The notes under the pieces: model-generated | Told to the model about the DNA's origin: nothing | What the model saw: the letters and a program-made list of their open reading frames with translations, nothing else | Databases searched by the model: none | Shown: positions 1-7,672 of the stretch, piece after piece | Layout of the letters: every line of letters starts with the position of its first letter | How positions within the stretch are numbered: position 1 is the stretch's first letter | NCBI GenBank assembly: GCA_030045215.1 | Contig: JASIBJ010000310.1 | Coordinates: forward strand, 1 to 16,045 | DNA from: Streptosporangiaceae bacterium | GTDB lineage: Bacteria > Actinomycetota > Actinomycetes > Streptosporangiales > Streptosporangiaceae | DNA: 16,045 bases | Direction of reading: 5' to 3' | Translations under genes and position numbers: made by a program

Positions 1-102
1 CGGCGTACGCCCCCGCGTCGGCGTCCGGCAGCAACGGCGCACTCTCATCCCACGGCACGGTGCGCCGCCCGAATCCGCGGGTACACCTAGACGACGCAGC
101 TC
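1..102. other. Window-edge stretch, no confident gene
   Basis: No gene can be established here. On the minus strand a GTG at 58-56 opens a frame that runs off the window edge and begins VPWDESAPLLPDADAGAYA. That composition is compatible with a protein start, so a divergent gene may begin here, but no clear ribosome binding site precedes it and only 19 codons are visible. The plus-strand frames are also open for part of the stretch and look less protein-like. If the minus-strand reading is right, positions 59-135 would be a short divergent promoter region shared with the small membrane gene that follows. Confidence 0.25.
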
Positions 103-135
103 ATGCGGCCAGGACTGAGCACACGGGGGATGGTC

Positions 136-390
136 ATGCGTCTGTGGCGGATAGGTAACGCGATGCTCATGCTGCTGGTGCTGCCTCTGGTTATCTACCT
201 GCTCAACCGCGTGCTGGCGGCGCTGGAGCGGATCCGGCACGCGAGCGATGAGATCGTTACGTCCGGCACGGAACTCGTGGGTGACCTCGCTGACCTGCCT
301 GAGGACCTGGAGACCACCGACCAGACCGTCAGGGACGTGTCTTCCGGGGCGACCCGGTACGCGGACTCGGTCGCCAAGCTCCTGAGTTAA
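136..390 (+). CDS. Small single-pass membrane protein, cassette member 1
   Basis: Not recognised as a named family. From ATG 136 it encodes 84 residues. A short basic start (MRLWR) leads into one membrane helix at about residues 9-23, rich in Leu, Met and Val. A charged, probably helical or coiled-coil segment follows (about 24-84) with many Glu and Asp. By the positive-inside rule the N-terminus is cytoplasmic and the acidic tail is outside. The start was chosen because GGGGGA at 125-130 lies five bases before ATG 136; in-frame ATGs at 103 and 130 lack a properly spaced site. The LLNRVLAALE stretch just after the helix resembles LLNRIAANLE in the fifth gene of the cassette, which suggests common ancestry. 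First of five tightly packed genes on this strand. Function unknown; a structural or sensory membrane subunit is possible. Confidence 0.7.
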   Translation: MRLWRIGNAMLMLLVLPLVIYLLNRVLAALERIRHASDEIVTSGTELVGDLADLPEDLETTDQTVRDVSSGATRYADSVAKLLS

Positions 391-412
391 AGCGAACAAG
401 GAGATGCTGCTC

Positions 413-640
413 ATGCCAGCAACCGCCCAGACCACGCTGACAGCCTCGGCGCTCATCATCGGCATCACGGCAGTTGGCCTGATCCGCGTGATCTTCCACC
501 TGCGGGCCGTCCAGGCCAACCTTGCCGCCACGACGGGCGCAGCGCAGGCCATCGCCGACCTGACCGGCACCGTGCCGGACCGCCTGACATCGGTCAACGC
601 CAACCTCAGGCCGGTCCGCGAGTTCTGCGACACCGTCTGA
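413..640 (+). CDS. Small single-pass membrane protein, cassette member 2
   Basis: Encodes 75 residues from ATG 413. AAGGAG at 398-403 is nine bases upstream of this ATG; the other in-frame ATG (404) abuts the ribosome binding site and so is unlikely to be used. The protein has a short polar start, a membrane helix at about residues 8-26 (ALIIGITAVGLI core), then a helical segment with Asn, Ala and Leu spaced as in a coiled coil (VQANLAATTGAAQAIADL). It ends with a Cys near the C-terminus (EFCDTV). The gap from the preceding stop is 22 bases, consistent with co-transcription. General architecture recalls DUF948-like or chemoreceptor-like membrane-plus-helix proteins, but I see no diagnostic motif. 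Function unknown. Confidence 0.68.
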   Translation: MPATAQTTLTASALIIGITAVGLIRVIFHLRAVQANLAATTGAAQAIADLTGTVPDRLTSVNANLRPVREFCDTV

Positions 641-652
641 GCCGGGTCACGG

Positions 653-946
653 GTGACGGCAGTGCAGCGAATCGCCTGGGTCAAGCAGCCCGGAGCGGGC
701 TCTCACCGGACCGGCTGGATAGCCGGCTACGCCATCGGCACCGGCGTCGTGGCGGTCGTCGTCACGCTGGTGACAGCGATCCTCACCTACGCCGAGTCGA
801 TCGGCGACGAAGCGCCGAAGATCAATGCGGCGCTACGAGACGCCGAGCGGAACACGGCGCCGCTGGGCGCGCTGCGGATCACGATCGATGACGCCAACGC
901 GATCGTCGCCGGGCTGCAGCGCGGCCGGGCCCGGCTGGGAGGCTAG
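653..946 (+). CDS. Small single-pass membrane protein, cassette member 3
   Basis: Encodes 97 residues from GTG 653, 12 bases after the preceding stop; the ribosome binding site is weak, and an alternative GTG lies at 662. About 20 basic and polar residues precede one long membrane helix (about residues 22-46, rich in Val, Ala, Thr and Gly). An outer helical part follows, containing LRDAERNTAPLGAL and ending GLQRGRARLGG. The LRxAExNTA stretch recurs in the next gene, and both have a DA-x(3)-V-x(2)-GLQ-like pattern further on, so genes 3 and 4 look like duplicates that have diverged. No catalytic motif is visible. Position in the cassette suggests a subunit of one membrane assembly; the role is unknown. 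Confidence 0.67.
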   Translation: MTAVQRIAWVKQPGAGSHRTGWIAGYAIGTGVVAVVVTLVTAILTYAESIGDEAPKINAALRDAERNTAPLGALRITIDDANAIVAGLQRGRARLGG

Positions 947-948
947 CG

Positions 949-1224
949 ATGCCTGCCTGGGAGCGCGCAGCCTGGCAGCGGGCGATCTTGGCCGGCTTCA
1001 TCGTTGATGGCGCCGTGGCCGCGCTGCTGAGCCTGCTTGTCTACCGAGTGAAGCGCATCGAATCTCGCGCGGCCGAGGTCCGGGATACCTTGCGCGCCGC
1101 AGAAGCGAATACCGCCGAGGCGGCGCTGATCCCGCAGGTCGCCGACGCCGTCGATGCCGTCCTGGCCGAGGGCCTCCAGCATCATCTGTTCCTCGGCCGG
1201 GTGCTCGAGCAGGTGAAGAAATGA
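949..1224 (+). CDS. Small single-pass membrane protein, cassette member 4
   Basis: Encodes 91 residues from ATG 949, which has a strong ribosome binding site (GGGAGG at 937-942, six bases upstream) lying inside the end of the preceding gene. The membrane helix is at about residues 12-33. It is followed by a positively charged YRVKRIESR patch and a long helical segment with LRAAEANTAEAALI, then HHLFLGRVLEQVKK at the end. Basic residues directly after the helix make the orientation less certain than for the other members. It shares LRxAExNTA with the third gene. The stop overlaps the next start by four bases (ATGA), implying translational coupling. Unknown function. Confidence 0.7.
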   Translation: MPAWERAAWQRAILAGFIVDGAVAALLSLLVYRVKRIESRAAEVRDTLRAAEANTAEAALIPQVADAVDAVLAEGLQHHLFLGRVLEQVKK

Positions 1225-1577
1225 AGCGCCTGGTGATCCTGACGGTGGTCGTCATCGCCGTGCTCACGGGCGGCCTGGCGCTCTACCTTTTCTGGGTGGG
1301 GACGCTGCTGAACCGCATCGCCGCGAACCTGGAGGAGTCGGCTGAACTCGTCGGCCGGATCGACGGCGATGCGAAGGTCATCCGCCCTGGGGTAGCGCGC
1401 ATCAACCGGATCGGCGGCGTAGTGGCCGGCGCCCTGCCGTTGTTGTACGGGCCGGCCGAGCAAATCGTCCGGGCCGTGGCCGGGCGCCCCGCTCCTCCGG
1501 CACACGACGCGGGCAGCACGCCGGTTACCCGCCGGTCCCGGCTGCACGACGGGGTTGGCTTCGACCCGCCCAGCTAG
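1221..1577 (+). CDS. Small single-pass membrane protein, cassette member 5
   Basis: Encodes 118 residues. Its ATG overlaps the stop of the fourth gene (ATGA at 1221-1224), and a purine-rich AGGTGAAGAA directly precedes it. Basic MKR is followed by a hydrophobic helix at residues 4-26. LLNRIAANLE comes just after, like LLNRVLAALE in the first gene. A second weakly hydrophobic stretch, GGVVAGALPLLYG, lies at about residues 69-81 and could be a membrane-dipping or amphipathic element. The last 35 or so residues are rich in Pro, Arg and Thr and are probably disordered. It closes the cassette and converges on the sulfite-oxidase-like gene with 19 bases between the stops. Function unknown. Confidence 0.7.
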   Translation: MKRLVILTVVVIAVLTGGLALYLFWVGTLLNRIAANLEESAELVGRIDGDAKVIRPGVARINRIGGVVAGALPLLYGPAEQIVRAVAGRPAPPAHDAGSTPVTRRSRLHDGVGFDPPS

Positions 1578-1596
1578 CGGAGGACGCGACGCCCCG

Positions 1597-2667
1597 TCAG
1601 CGCAAGTCGACGTAGATCACCTCGACGGCGTTGTTTCCGTAGCCAAGGCGGTTCCAGACCGGAACGTCGGGCTGGGTGTTCCCGGCGAGGTCGGTAGCGC
1701 GGGCGCGCAGGGTGTGCCGGCCCGCACCGGCCGGGTGCCAGTCGAAGGACCACTCCTGCCACTGATACGGGCTCGCCGGAGGCGCGAGGTTCGCGCGCAG
1801 CCACTCGCCTTCTCCGGTGACGCTGACGTCGACGCTGGTCACCGGGCCGGTGCCGCTCCAGGCCTTCCCCCGGACGGTGTAGGTGCCGGCCCGGATCGTG
1901 GCGCGCGGGGCGGGATCGGTGATCCGCGCCCTGGGTCGCATGAAGGTGACCGGCTCGGCAGGCCGGCCTGGCCACTCGTACATGTAGTGGCTGGTCTGGA
2001 ACTCGCCTTCATAGGGCTCGGTCAGCACCTCGATCCGGGCGAGCCACTTGACGGAGGCGACCCCGTAGTAGTGCGGCACGATCAGCCGGAACGGCGCGCC
2101 ATGGTCGGAGTTCAGCGGCTGGCCGTTCATCTCATAGGCGATCAAGATCCCGGCCGCTGGGTCGGTTGCATAGGCATACGCGAGCGACCGGGCAAAGCCG
2201 ATGTCCTCATGCTGGTGGTAGCGGCCATGATCGGCACCGTGGAAGACCACTTCGACGGCCTCATCGGCCGGCTGGGCCTGGGCCATGACCTGATGGAACA
2301 ACGCGCCGGTCCACTGGGCTGTCGAGACGGCGTACTTGCCCCACGGCTCTCCGGCCGGCAACGGCGACTGCGCCAGGCGCCCGTTCCCGGCGCACTCCAA
2401 CGTCACCGCTTCCTGGACCGCGGGCATGCCGCGCAGATCATCCAGGGTCAGCGTCGTCGGGTTGCCCACCGCACCGCCGACTTCGAGGACCCCGTCATGC
2501 ACAGGGAGCGCGAAATTGCTCCGGACGTAATGCAGACCGGTTGGCGTGATATCCGAGGCCAGCGCCTCCGCAGGCGCCTCCGCGTTGAACGGATCCGGCT
2601 TGACCATCGTCAGCGCGGCGCGCGACCGCCGCAGGCTGTCTTCCGCCGCCATGTCTTCAACTGCCAC
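1597..2667 (-). CDS. Sulfite oxidase family molybdopterin enzyme
   Basis: Predicted molybdenum-cofactor oxidoreductase of the sulfite oxidase/YedY-like superfamily, 356 residues. The oxidoreductase molybdopterin domain holds YVRSNFALP near the start and TLECAGNGR, whose Cys (residue 92) is the expected Mo ligand. GAPFRLIVPHYYG and SVKWLARIEV follow. The C-terminal third (about 240-356, with RGKAWSGTG and the EWSFDWHP region) fits the Mo-co dimerisation domain. There is no Tat or Sec signal and no haem-binding domain, so it is probably a cytoplasmic enzyme using an external electron acceptor. GTG 2667 is preferred because GAGGGGG lies eight bases upstream; a TTG at 2745 (382 aa) and an ATG at 2652 are alternatives. 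Known members oxidise sulfite or reduce or oxidise other small substrates; the substrate here is not evident. It stands alone, convergent with the small-gene cassette. Confidence 0.9.
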   Translation of the reverse strand: MAVEDMAAEDSLRRSRAALTMVKPDPFNAEAPAEALASDITPTGLHYVRSNFALPVHDGVLEVGGAVGNPTTLTLDDLRGMPAVQEAVTLECAGNGRLAQSPLPAGEPWGKYAVSTAQWTGALFHQVMAQAQPADEAVEVVFHGADHGRYHQHEDIGFARSLAYAYATDPAAGILIAYEMNGQPLNSDHGAPFRLIVPHYYGVASVKWLARIEVLTEPYEGEFQTSHYMYEWPGRPAEPVTFMRPRARITDPAPRATIRAGTYTVRGKAWSGTGPVTSVDVSVTGEGEWLRANLAPPASPYQWQEWSFDWHPAGAGRHTLRARATDLAGNTQPDVPVWNRLGYGNNAVEVIYVDLR

Positions 2668-3013
2668 GTGATCGGCCCCCTCATTTACGCGGTGGCGGAA
2701 AACGGCAGCAGCCTCCGAGCGAAGGCCCAGCGGCCAGTTCAGCAATAACGGTGCCCGCCTGCCTCACCCCACACGGGTGATTTGCAGTCTAGAAGGCCCG
2801 GCGACCCGAACCGCCAGCATCTCGCGCAGTTGCCCCGGCAGACCGGAGTTCTGCCGCAAGGCAAGGCGCCAGCCAGCAGCGACCTGCGACAGGCTCAGAT
2901 GCCGGGCTCCGGGTTCCCGGCTACGGGTCAGCCGTTGCCCGTATTCCGTTTACCGTTTTGTCAGCGAGCCGCGATTGGATGAAGGCTGCGCTTGCGCGGA
3001 GGGAGCTTTCCTG
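2668..3013. promoter_or_regulatory. Divergent intergenic region with inverted repeats
   Basis: This 346-base spacer lies between the starts of the sulfite-oxidase-like gene (leftward) and the FAD oxidoreductase (rightward), so it should carry both promoters. I see no convincing gene in it. It contains a 7-base inverted repeat CGGCAGA/TCTGCCG at 2836-2842 and 2850-2856, GCCGGG/CCCGGC at 2901-2906 and 2916-2921, an overlapping CCGGG-TT-CCCGG at 2909-2920, and CGGCT/AGCCG at 2918-2922 and 2930-2934. The last three share bases, so they could not all form at once. The stretch 2938-2970 is comparatively AT-rich and may hold the rightward promoter. GGAGGGAG at 2998-3005 is the ribosome binding site for the GTG at 3014. 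Confidence 0.45.
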
Positions 3014-4165
3014 GTGGATCAGGTCGTCATCGTCGGTGGCGGGGTGCTCGGCGTCATGCACGCCATGCAGGCGCGCGAGCGGGGCATGGCCGTGACTCAC
3101 CTGGAACGGGAGCCGGCGGCGCGCGGGGCGAGTGTCCGCAATTTCGGCCTGATCTGGATCAGCGGCCGGGCGCCCGGATCTGAGCTAGCGCTGGCGCAAA
3201 GGGCCCGCACGCTCTGGGAAGAGCTGGCCCGGCTGGTTCCGGCGGCCGGGTTCCGCGCGCATGGCTCGCTGACCCTGGCTGCCGACGATGCTGAGCTGGC
3301 TCTGCTCAAGGAGGCCGCGGAGCTGCCGGACGCGGCCGAGCGCGGTTTCGAGCTCCTGGATCCGGCGGCCGCGCGGGCGGTCAACCCGGCCCTGGCGGGG
3401 CTGTTCGCCGGCGCGCTCCTGTGCCGGCGCGACGCGATAGTCGAGCCGAGGCTGGTCCCGGCTTCGTTCCGCGATTATCTGCTTGCGCGGGACGAGGGAG
3501 GTTACGCGTGGCTGCCCGGCCGGGAAGCGGTCGAAGTCGCGCCGCATGCGGTCAGGGATCACACGGGACACTGGCATCGCGGCGACCTCGTCGTGCTGTG
3601 TACCGGGGCGGCCCACACGGGAGTGGCGGGCGCGCACCTGGCCGGCTACACGCCGCCGCCCGTTCGCCGAGTGCGACTGCAGATGATGCAGACCGCACCG
3701 CATGCCGGAGTGCTCCAGACGGCGGTGGCGGACGGAGACTCGCTCCGCTATTACCCGGCGTTCGACCTTCCTGGCCGGGTCGGCCTCGGCCCGCAAGCGC
3801 CAGCGGCGGCCGCCACGGCGGCGCAGCTGCTGCTGGTGCAGCGGCTCGACGGCAGCCTGACGATCGGCGATACCCACGAATACGATGAGCCGTTCGCGTT
3901 CGACGTCGACGAGGCGGCCTATGAGCACTTGCGCGGCCGGGCGGAGCAGCTGCTTGGCACAACTCTCCCGCCGACCCGCCGGCGCTGGGCAGGCGTCTAC
4001 AGCCAGTCGACCACGGGCGAGCTGTACCACCGCTCACAGGTCGCGCCCGGCGTCGTGCTGGTCACGGGCCCGGGCGGACGCGGCATGACCTGCGCGCCCG
4101 CGATCGCGGAGGAGACGTTTGGCCTGGCCGTTCGGGCCGCCGAGCTTGGGGAGGCAACGCCATGA
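3014..4165 (+). CDS. FAD-dependent aminophosphonate oxidoreductase, TIGR03364 type
   Basis: Predicted flavin-dependent amine oxidase/dehydrogenase of the D-amino-acid-oxidase fold, 383 residues. The FAD-binding GxGxxG motif is at residues 8-13 (VVIVGGGVLG), with Glu31 placed to bind the ribose. SVRNFGLIWISGR follows, then a substrate domain, and a C-terminal flavin-closing motif LVTGPGGRGMTCAPAIAEE. There is no signal peptide, so it is cytosolic. TIGR03364 proteins are known to sit beside phosphonatase-like hydrolases and are proposed, with experimental support for some relatives, to deaminate 2-aminoethylphosphonate or N-methyl or hydroxy derivatives. Here the next gene is exactly such a hydrolase, overlapping by ATGA, so the product is inferred to be a phosphonoaldehyde. 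GTG 3014 was chosen for its strong ribosome binding site (GGAGGGAG, eight bases upstream) and because the Rossmann motif starts at once; the open frame extends back to 2777 without protein-like sequence. Confidence 0.88.
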   Translation: MDQVVIVGGGVLGVMHAMQARERGMAVTHLEREPAARGASVRNFGLIWISGRAPGSELALAQRARTLWEELARLVPAAGFRAHGSLTLAADDAELALLKEAAELPDAAERGFELLDPAAARAVNPALAGLFAGALLCRRDAIVEPRLVPASFRDYLLARDEGGYAWLPGREAVEVAPHAVRDHTGHWHRGDLVVLCTGAAHTGVAGAHLAGYTPPPVRRVRLQMMQTAPHAGVLQTAVADGDSLRYYPAFDLPGRVGLGPQAPAAAATAAQLLLVQRLDGSLTIGDTHEYDEPFAFDVDEAAYEHLRGRAEQLLGTTLPPTRRRWAGVYSQSTTGELYHRSQVAPGVVLVTGPGGRGMTCAPAIAEETFGLAVRAAELGEATP

Positions 4166-4872
4166 CCGCAGGAGACCCGCGGATGCGCATCACAGTTGCG
4201 TGCCTGGACATGGCCGGAACCACCGTCGCCGATGACGGCAGCGTGCTGGCCGCCTTCGGCGCCGCGATGGCTGCGTCAGGGATCATCCCCGGCGAACCCG
4301 GCTACGACGAGGCAGACGAGATCGTCCGGACCACGATGGGCCAGTCTAAGATCGAGGTCTTCCGGCGGATTCTCGGCGCAGAAGACCGCGCGCAGCACGC
4401 GAACAGCGTGTTCGAGAGCAGTTACGCCGAGTCCGTGCGCGCGGGGAGCGTGAACCCGCTGCCTGGCGCAGTAGAGACGATCACCGCCCTGCGCGCGGCA
4501 GGGATCAAGGTCTGCCTGGCCACCGGGTTCGCTCCTGTCACGCGCGAGGCCCTCCTCGATGCCCTCGGGTGGCGGGCGCTGATCGACCTCGCCCTGTCGC
4601 CGACCGACGCGGGCCGGGGCCGGCCATGGCCTGACCTGCCGCTGACCGCGCTGCTGCGGCTGCGGGGCGGTGCCGTCAGCGAGCTGCTGGTGGCGGGGGA
4701 CACGCCGAGCGACGTGGAGTCGGGACTTCGCGCCGGGGCCGGGCTGGTGGTCGGCGTGACCACGGGCGCCGCGACCGAGGAGGACCTGGCCGCCGCCGGA
4801 GCCCCGCACATCCTCGACTCGGTGACCGGGCTCGTGCAGCTGCTTGGCATTGGCGCCGGGAGCCCGCGCTAG
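4162..4872 (+). CDS. Phosphonatase-like HAD hydrolase, TIGR03351 type
   Basis: Predicted C-P bond hydrolase related to PhnX (phosphonoacetaldehyde hydrolase), 236 residues. The HAD nucleophile motif is DMAGTT (Asp16), with the family-typical Ala instead of the second Asp. MGQSK places Lys63 where PhnX has its Schiff-base lysine (MGLLK). ATGF (motif II), the GRGRPWPD region with Arg in place of the usual HAD lysine, and GDTPSDVESG (metal-binding acids) follow. It should cleave an aldehyde phosphonate to an aldehyde and phosphate in the cytoplasm. This clade occurs with FAD oxidases instead of the PhnW transaminase, as here. ATG 4162 has GGGGAGG seven bases upstream and overlaps the oxidase stop; ATG 4183 also has a good site (AGGAG), so the first seven residues are uncertain. 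Exact substrate (phosphonoacetaldehyde or its 1-hydroxy form) is not decidable from sequence. Confidence 0.9.
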   Translation: MTAGDPRMRITVACLDMAGTTVADDGSVLAAFGAAMAASGIIPGEPGYDEADEIVRTTMGQSKIEVFRRILGAEDRAQHANSVFESSYAESVRAGSVNPLPGAVETITALRAAGIKVCLATGFAPVTREALLDALGWRALIDLALSPTDAGRGRPWPDLPLTALLRLRGGAVSELLVAGDTPSDVESGLRAGAGLVVGVTTGAATEEDLAAAGAPHILDSVTGLVQLLGIGAGSPR

Positions 4873-4886
4873 CCGGGTATCGCGCC

Positions 4887-4904
4887 GCCCAGGACGCGCT
4901 GGGC
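4887..4904. terminator. Hairpin between converging operons
   Basis: GCCCAG (4887-4892) and CTGGGC (4899-4904) form a perfect six-base stem with a six-base loop. It sits in the 32-base gap between the stop of the phosphonatase-like gene and the stop of the metallophosphoesterase gene on the other strand. The symmetric position suggests a bidirectional terminator. No T-run follows on either side, which is common in GC-rich actinobacteria. Confidence 0.5.
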
Positions 4905-6566
4905 TCAGGACGGGGTCAAGGGGGCATGCGCGGGGCTGCGCGGCCACTCGACGCCGAGGATGACGTTGCGGTCGCTGGCGGTGCCCGCGCCGCCGCCGCC
5001 TTCCGGTGTAATGAGCTCGCGGACCTGCCAGTCGTTGGCGGCCAGCTCGCGGGATAGTGCGGCCAGGTCGGCCGGGTCCGCGGTGCCCTGGTAAGCCGCC
5101 GGTGCCGCCGTGTCCATCACCGTGCAGGCGATGGCCAGGCCGCCAGGTACCGCCAGCAGTTCGATGAGCCGCGCCTGCTGCGGCCAGTCGATGTGCGAGG
5201 CCGTCGTGATCTGCCAGAACCCGGTCTCGCCGTCGGTAACCGCGGTGATCGCGTGCGTGTGCGTATGCCCGTTCACCCAGGCCACGACGTTGGTGTGCGC
5301 CAGCAGGACATCGCGCAGCTCGGCGGCCAGCACCCGCCGGTCGGCGCCCGGTGGCCGGGTGTCGTTCACCAGCGTCTCCAGGGGGTGATGGCTGAACAGG
5401 ACCACGGGACGGGTGATGGCACCAGCCAGCTGCGCCTGCAACCAGCGCAGCTGCCGGGCGTCCAGCGAGCCCTGCCAGCCGCCGTGGGGGTTGACGGTGT
5501 CAAGCACGAGACACCGCACCGGTCCGTGATCAAAGGAGTAGTAGGCAGTTCCGTCGGCCACGTTCTGCTTCGAGTAGCCATGGCCGAGCGGACTGCCGCC
5601 GGGGCGGAAGTGCTCACGCACGTGCTCTGCCCTGGTCACCGTGGCTCTGCCGGGGTCGGGCGTGACCGCCAGCTGCGCGCTCCCCGCCAGCTCGGTGAAC
5701 GCGGCACCGTCGGCGCTCTCGAAGCGCTGGAGGAGGCTGGCCGCGTCAATGCCGTCTGGCGGGGTCACGTACTTGACGCCGCCGACCGTGAATCCGCTCA
5801 GCCAGCCCTCGGGGGTCATCGTCCCCTGCAGCAGGTTGTCGTGGTTGCCGAAGACCGCGTACCACGGCAGGCCGATTCCGGCCGCCCTGAACGGCAGCCT
5901 CGCCGCGGTCAGCACGCCTGGCACCTCGGGGAACCCGAACCTGGTGCGCGGGATGTCCTGGGGACCGCCCTCGGGATGCCAGTACCGCTCGTCCTCCACC
6001 TTGGGGCCGGCCACGCCCTCGTACCGGTCGAGGTCACCGGAGTCGGGTACTACCTCGCCCCCGTCGAGCAGGGTGATGTAGCTGCGGAGTTCGTTCCGCT
6101 GGCAGTTGTCGGTCGCGTCGCCGGTCACGATCGCGAAGTCCACCGGCGCCGCCGACACGGTCCCGGCCTTCGTCTGCCTGACCGCTCGCACCATGGCCTC
6201 GGCCACCTGGAAGGTAAACAGCTCCTGGGCCCGGTAGGTGCCGATAGGGCCGACCGCGGCGCGCAGGAGCGAATCGGGGTCGGAGTACCGGTCAAGCAGC
6301 TCGGCCCGGCCCGGCGACTGGTGATCCATCACATGCGTGTCGGACAGGTGGGCCATCACGACGAGGGGGACGGCGGAGTGCAACCAGCCGGGTCGCAGGA
6401 TGCCACCGCCGAGCTCGTCGCGGAAGGCATGCTGCTCTCCCTCATCCGCGCCCAGCTTGCGGTAACCGCCGTCTGTTTCCGCGGCCGGGATCAGACGGCG
6501 GCTCGCAGTGCTGGTCGGCTCCTCCTCCAGCCGGCCCGTGGGCGCCATCCTTCCGGCTGCGCTCAC
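4905..6566 (-). CDS. Large calcineurin-like metallophosphoesterase, TIGR03767-like
   Basis: Predicted two-metal phosphoesterase, 553 residues. All five signature blocks are present in order with long insertions: DTH (Asp76, His78), GDATDN (Asp150), GNHD (240-243), SHHP (392-395) and GHTHTH (433-438). The wide spacing and length match the TIGR03767/TIGR03768 type. As I recall, many of that type carry a Tat signal; this one has only a polar N-terminus with no hydrophobic segment, so it should be cytoplasmic. GTG 6566 overlaps the ATPase stop (GTGA), and an ATG lies six codons in. It is the last gene of the transporter operon and converges on the oxidase-phosphonatase pair. That position suggests it acts on the imported compound, for example removing an ester group from a phosphonate. 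This role is inference; a general phosphodiesterase or a phosphate-scavenging role is possible. Confidence 0.85.
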   Translation of the reverse strand: MSAAGRMAPTGRLEEEPTSTASRRLIPAAETDGGYRKLGADEGEQHAFRDELGGGILRPGWLHSAVPLVVMAHLSDTHVMDHQSPGRAELLDRYSDPDSLLRAAVGPIGTYRAQELFTFQVAEAMVRAVRQTKAGTVSAAPVDFAIVTGDATDNCQRNELRSYITLLDGGEVVPDSGDLDRYEGVAGPKVEDERYWHPEGGPQDIPRTRFGFPEVPGVLTAARLPFRAAGIGLPWYAVFGNHDNLLQGTMTPEGWLSGFTVGGVKYVTPPDGIDAASLLQRFESADGAAFTELAGSAQLAVTPDPGRATVTRAEHVREHFRPGGSPLGHGYSKQNVADGTAYYSFDHGPVRCLVLDTVNPHGGWQGSLDARQLRWLQAQLAGAITRPVVLFSHHPLETLVNDTRPPGADRRVLAAELRDVLLAHTNVVAWVNGHTHTHAITAVTDGETGFWQITTASHIDWPQQARLIELLAVPGGLAIACTVMDTAAPAAYQGTADPADLAALSRELAANDWQVRELITPEGGGGAGTASDRNVILGVEWPRSPAHAPLTPS

Positions 6567-7672
6567 GAGCGGGTTGCTACGAGCACGGGCTCATCACCAG
6601 GCACGCCGATCTGCACCGACGTTCCCGGTACAAGGTTGGCGACCGCGGTGCTGGTCTTGTCCACCTTGACGGCGACGTCGCCGGACAGCCGGACGCTGAC
6701 CCTCGTGAACGAGCCGAGGAACGTGCGGTCCGTCACGATGCCGTTGCCTCCTGGCACGGCCTCGATCGTCAGACCCTCGGGCCGGATCAGGACGTCAACC
6801 TCCCCGGCCAGCCCCGGTGGCGCGTCGCCGTGCAACGGGACGACCGTGCCCAGCACGCTCACCTGACCGCCGCCCTGATAGTCGCCGGGAACCCGGTTCA
6901 TCGTGCCGACGAACTCGGCCACGAACGCCGTGGCCGGGCGGGCGTACAGCTCACTCGGGGCGGCAATCTGCTCGAGCTTGCCCTCCCTCATGACGCCCAC
7001 GCGGTCGGCCATGGACAGCGCCTCCTCCTGGTCGTGGGTGACGAACAGGGTCGTGGTGCCCAGACGCTGCTGCAAGGTCCTGATCTGCTCGCGCAGCTGC
7101 AGCCTGACCTTGGCGTCCAGGGCCGAAAGCGGCTCGTCGAGCAGCAACACCCGCGGCTCGATCGCCAGCGCCCGGGCCAGCGCAACCCGCTGCTGCTGGC
7201 CGCCAGATAGCTGATGCGGGTACTGCCGGGCCTGTGCCGACAGGCCGACCATCTCCAGCAGCTCGCCCGCGCGCTTGGCCCGCTGGGCCGAGGTTTGCCT
7301 GCGCATGCGCAGGCCGAATCCCACGTTCTCGGCGGCGGTCATGTTCGGGAAGAGGCTGTAGCTCTGGAACACCATGCCCATGTCGCGCTTGGCCGCCGGC
7401 ACCGGTGACATGTCCTTGCCGTCGACCGTCACCCGACCGGAGTCGGCGATCTCAAACCCGGCCACGATCCGCAGTGCGGTGGTCTTGCCGCACCCCGACG
7501 GCCCGAGGAGCGCGACCAGCTCGCCGGGCGCGATGTCGAGCGACAGCCCGTCCAGCGCCCGGATGCTGCCGAAGGAACGGCTGAGGGCCTGCAGGACGAC
7601 CGGCGCGCCCGCGCCGTCACCGGCCCGGCCGAGAACCCCGGCGGTGGTGCCTGCCGTCGCGTTCGTGGTCAT
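6563..7672 (-). CDS. ABC transporter ATPase, phosphonate/polyamine type
   Basis: ATP-hydrolysing subunit of an importer, 369 residues. The nucleotide-binding domain shows Walker [10 protein letters not shown] (57-65), a Q-loop Gln at 103, signature LSGGQ (155-159), Walker B LLLDE (176-180), D-loop SALD and H-loop His213. The last 130 or so residues form a TOBE-like domain, with LGTVVPLHG and DVLIRPEGL, as in PotA, FbpC and PhnT ATPases. An extra 20-residue Ala/Gly-rich lead precedes the core. The ATG overlaps the preceding permease stop (ATGA) and the stop overlaps the metallophosphoesterase start, so all are translationally coupled. Substrate class is taken from the neighbouring phosphonate-degrading genes, since the ATPase alone cannot tell phosphonate from polyamine or iron. 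Confidence 0.93.
   Translation of the reverse strand: MTTNATAGTTAGVLGRAGDGAGAPVVLQALSRSFGSIRALDGLSLDIAPGELVALLGPSGCGKTTALRIVAGFEIADSGRVTVDGKDMSPVPAAKRDMGMVFQSYSLFPNMTAAENVGFGLRMRRQTSAQRAKRAGELLEMVGLSAQARQYPHQLSGGQQQRVALARALAIEPRVLLLDEPLSALDAKVRLQLREQIRTLQQRLGTTTLFVTHDQEEALSMADRVGVMREGKLEQIAAPSELYARPATAFVAEFVGTMNRVPGDYQGGGQVSVLGTVVPLHGDAPPGLAGEVDVLIRPEGLTIEAVPGGNGIVTDRTFLGSFTRVSVRLSGDVAVKVDKTSTAVANLVPGTSVQIGVPGDEPVLVATRS

Noticed and set aside
1555..2748. 397-codon open frame on the + strand opposite the sulfite-oxidase-like gene
   Set aside because: Composition is that of a frame shadow, no motif is visible, and the opposite strand has a Mo-Cys motif and dimerisation domain.
2777..3013. N-terminal extension of the FAD oxidoreductase from an ATG at 2777
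   Set aside because: The extra 79 residues are Arg/Cys/Pro-rich and precede a strong ribosome binding site and a GTG placed right before the Rossmann motif.
2746..3013. Cobalamin-type or other known riboswitch in the leader before the FAD oxidase
   Set aside because: No B12-box-like or other class-defining conserved core was found on either strand; only generic GC-rich stems.
5193..6866. 557-codon open frame on the + strand opposite the metallophosphoesterase and ATPase genes
   Set aside because: It is rich in Arg, Gly and Val with no domain motif, and lies antisense to two genes with clear catalytic motifs; a frame artefact of GC-rich DNA.
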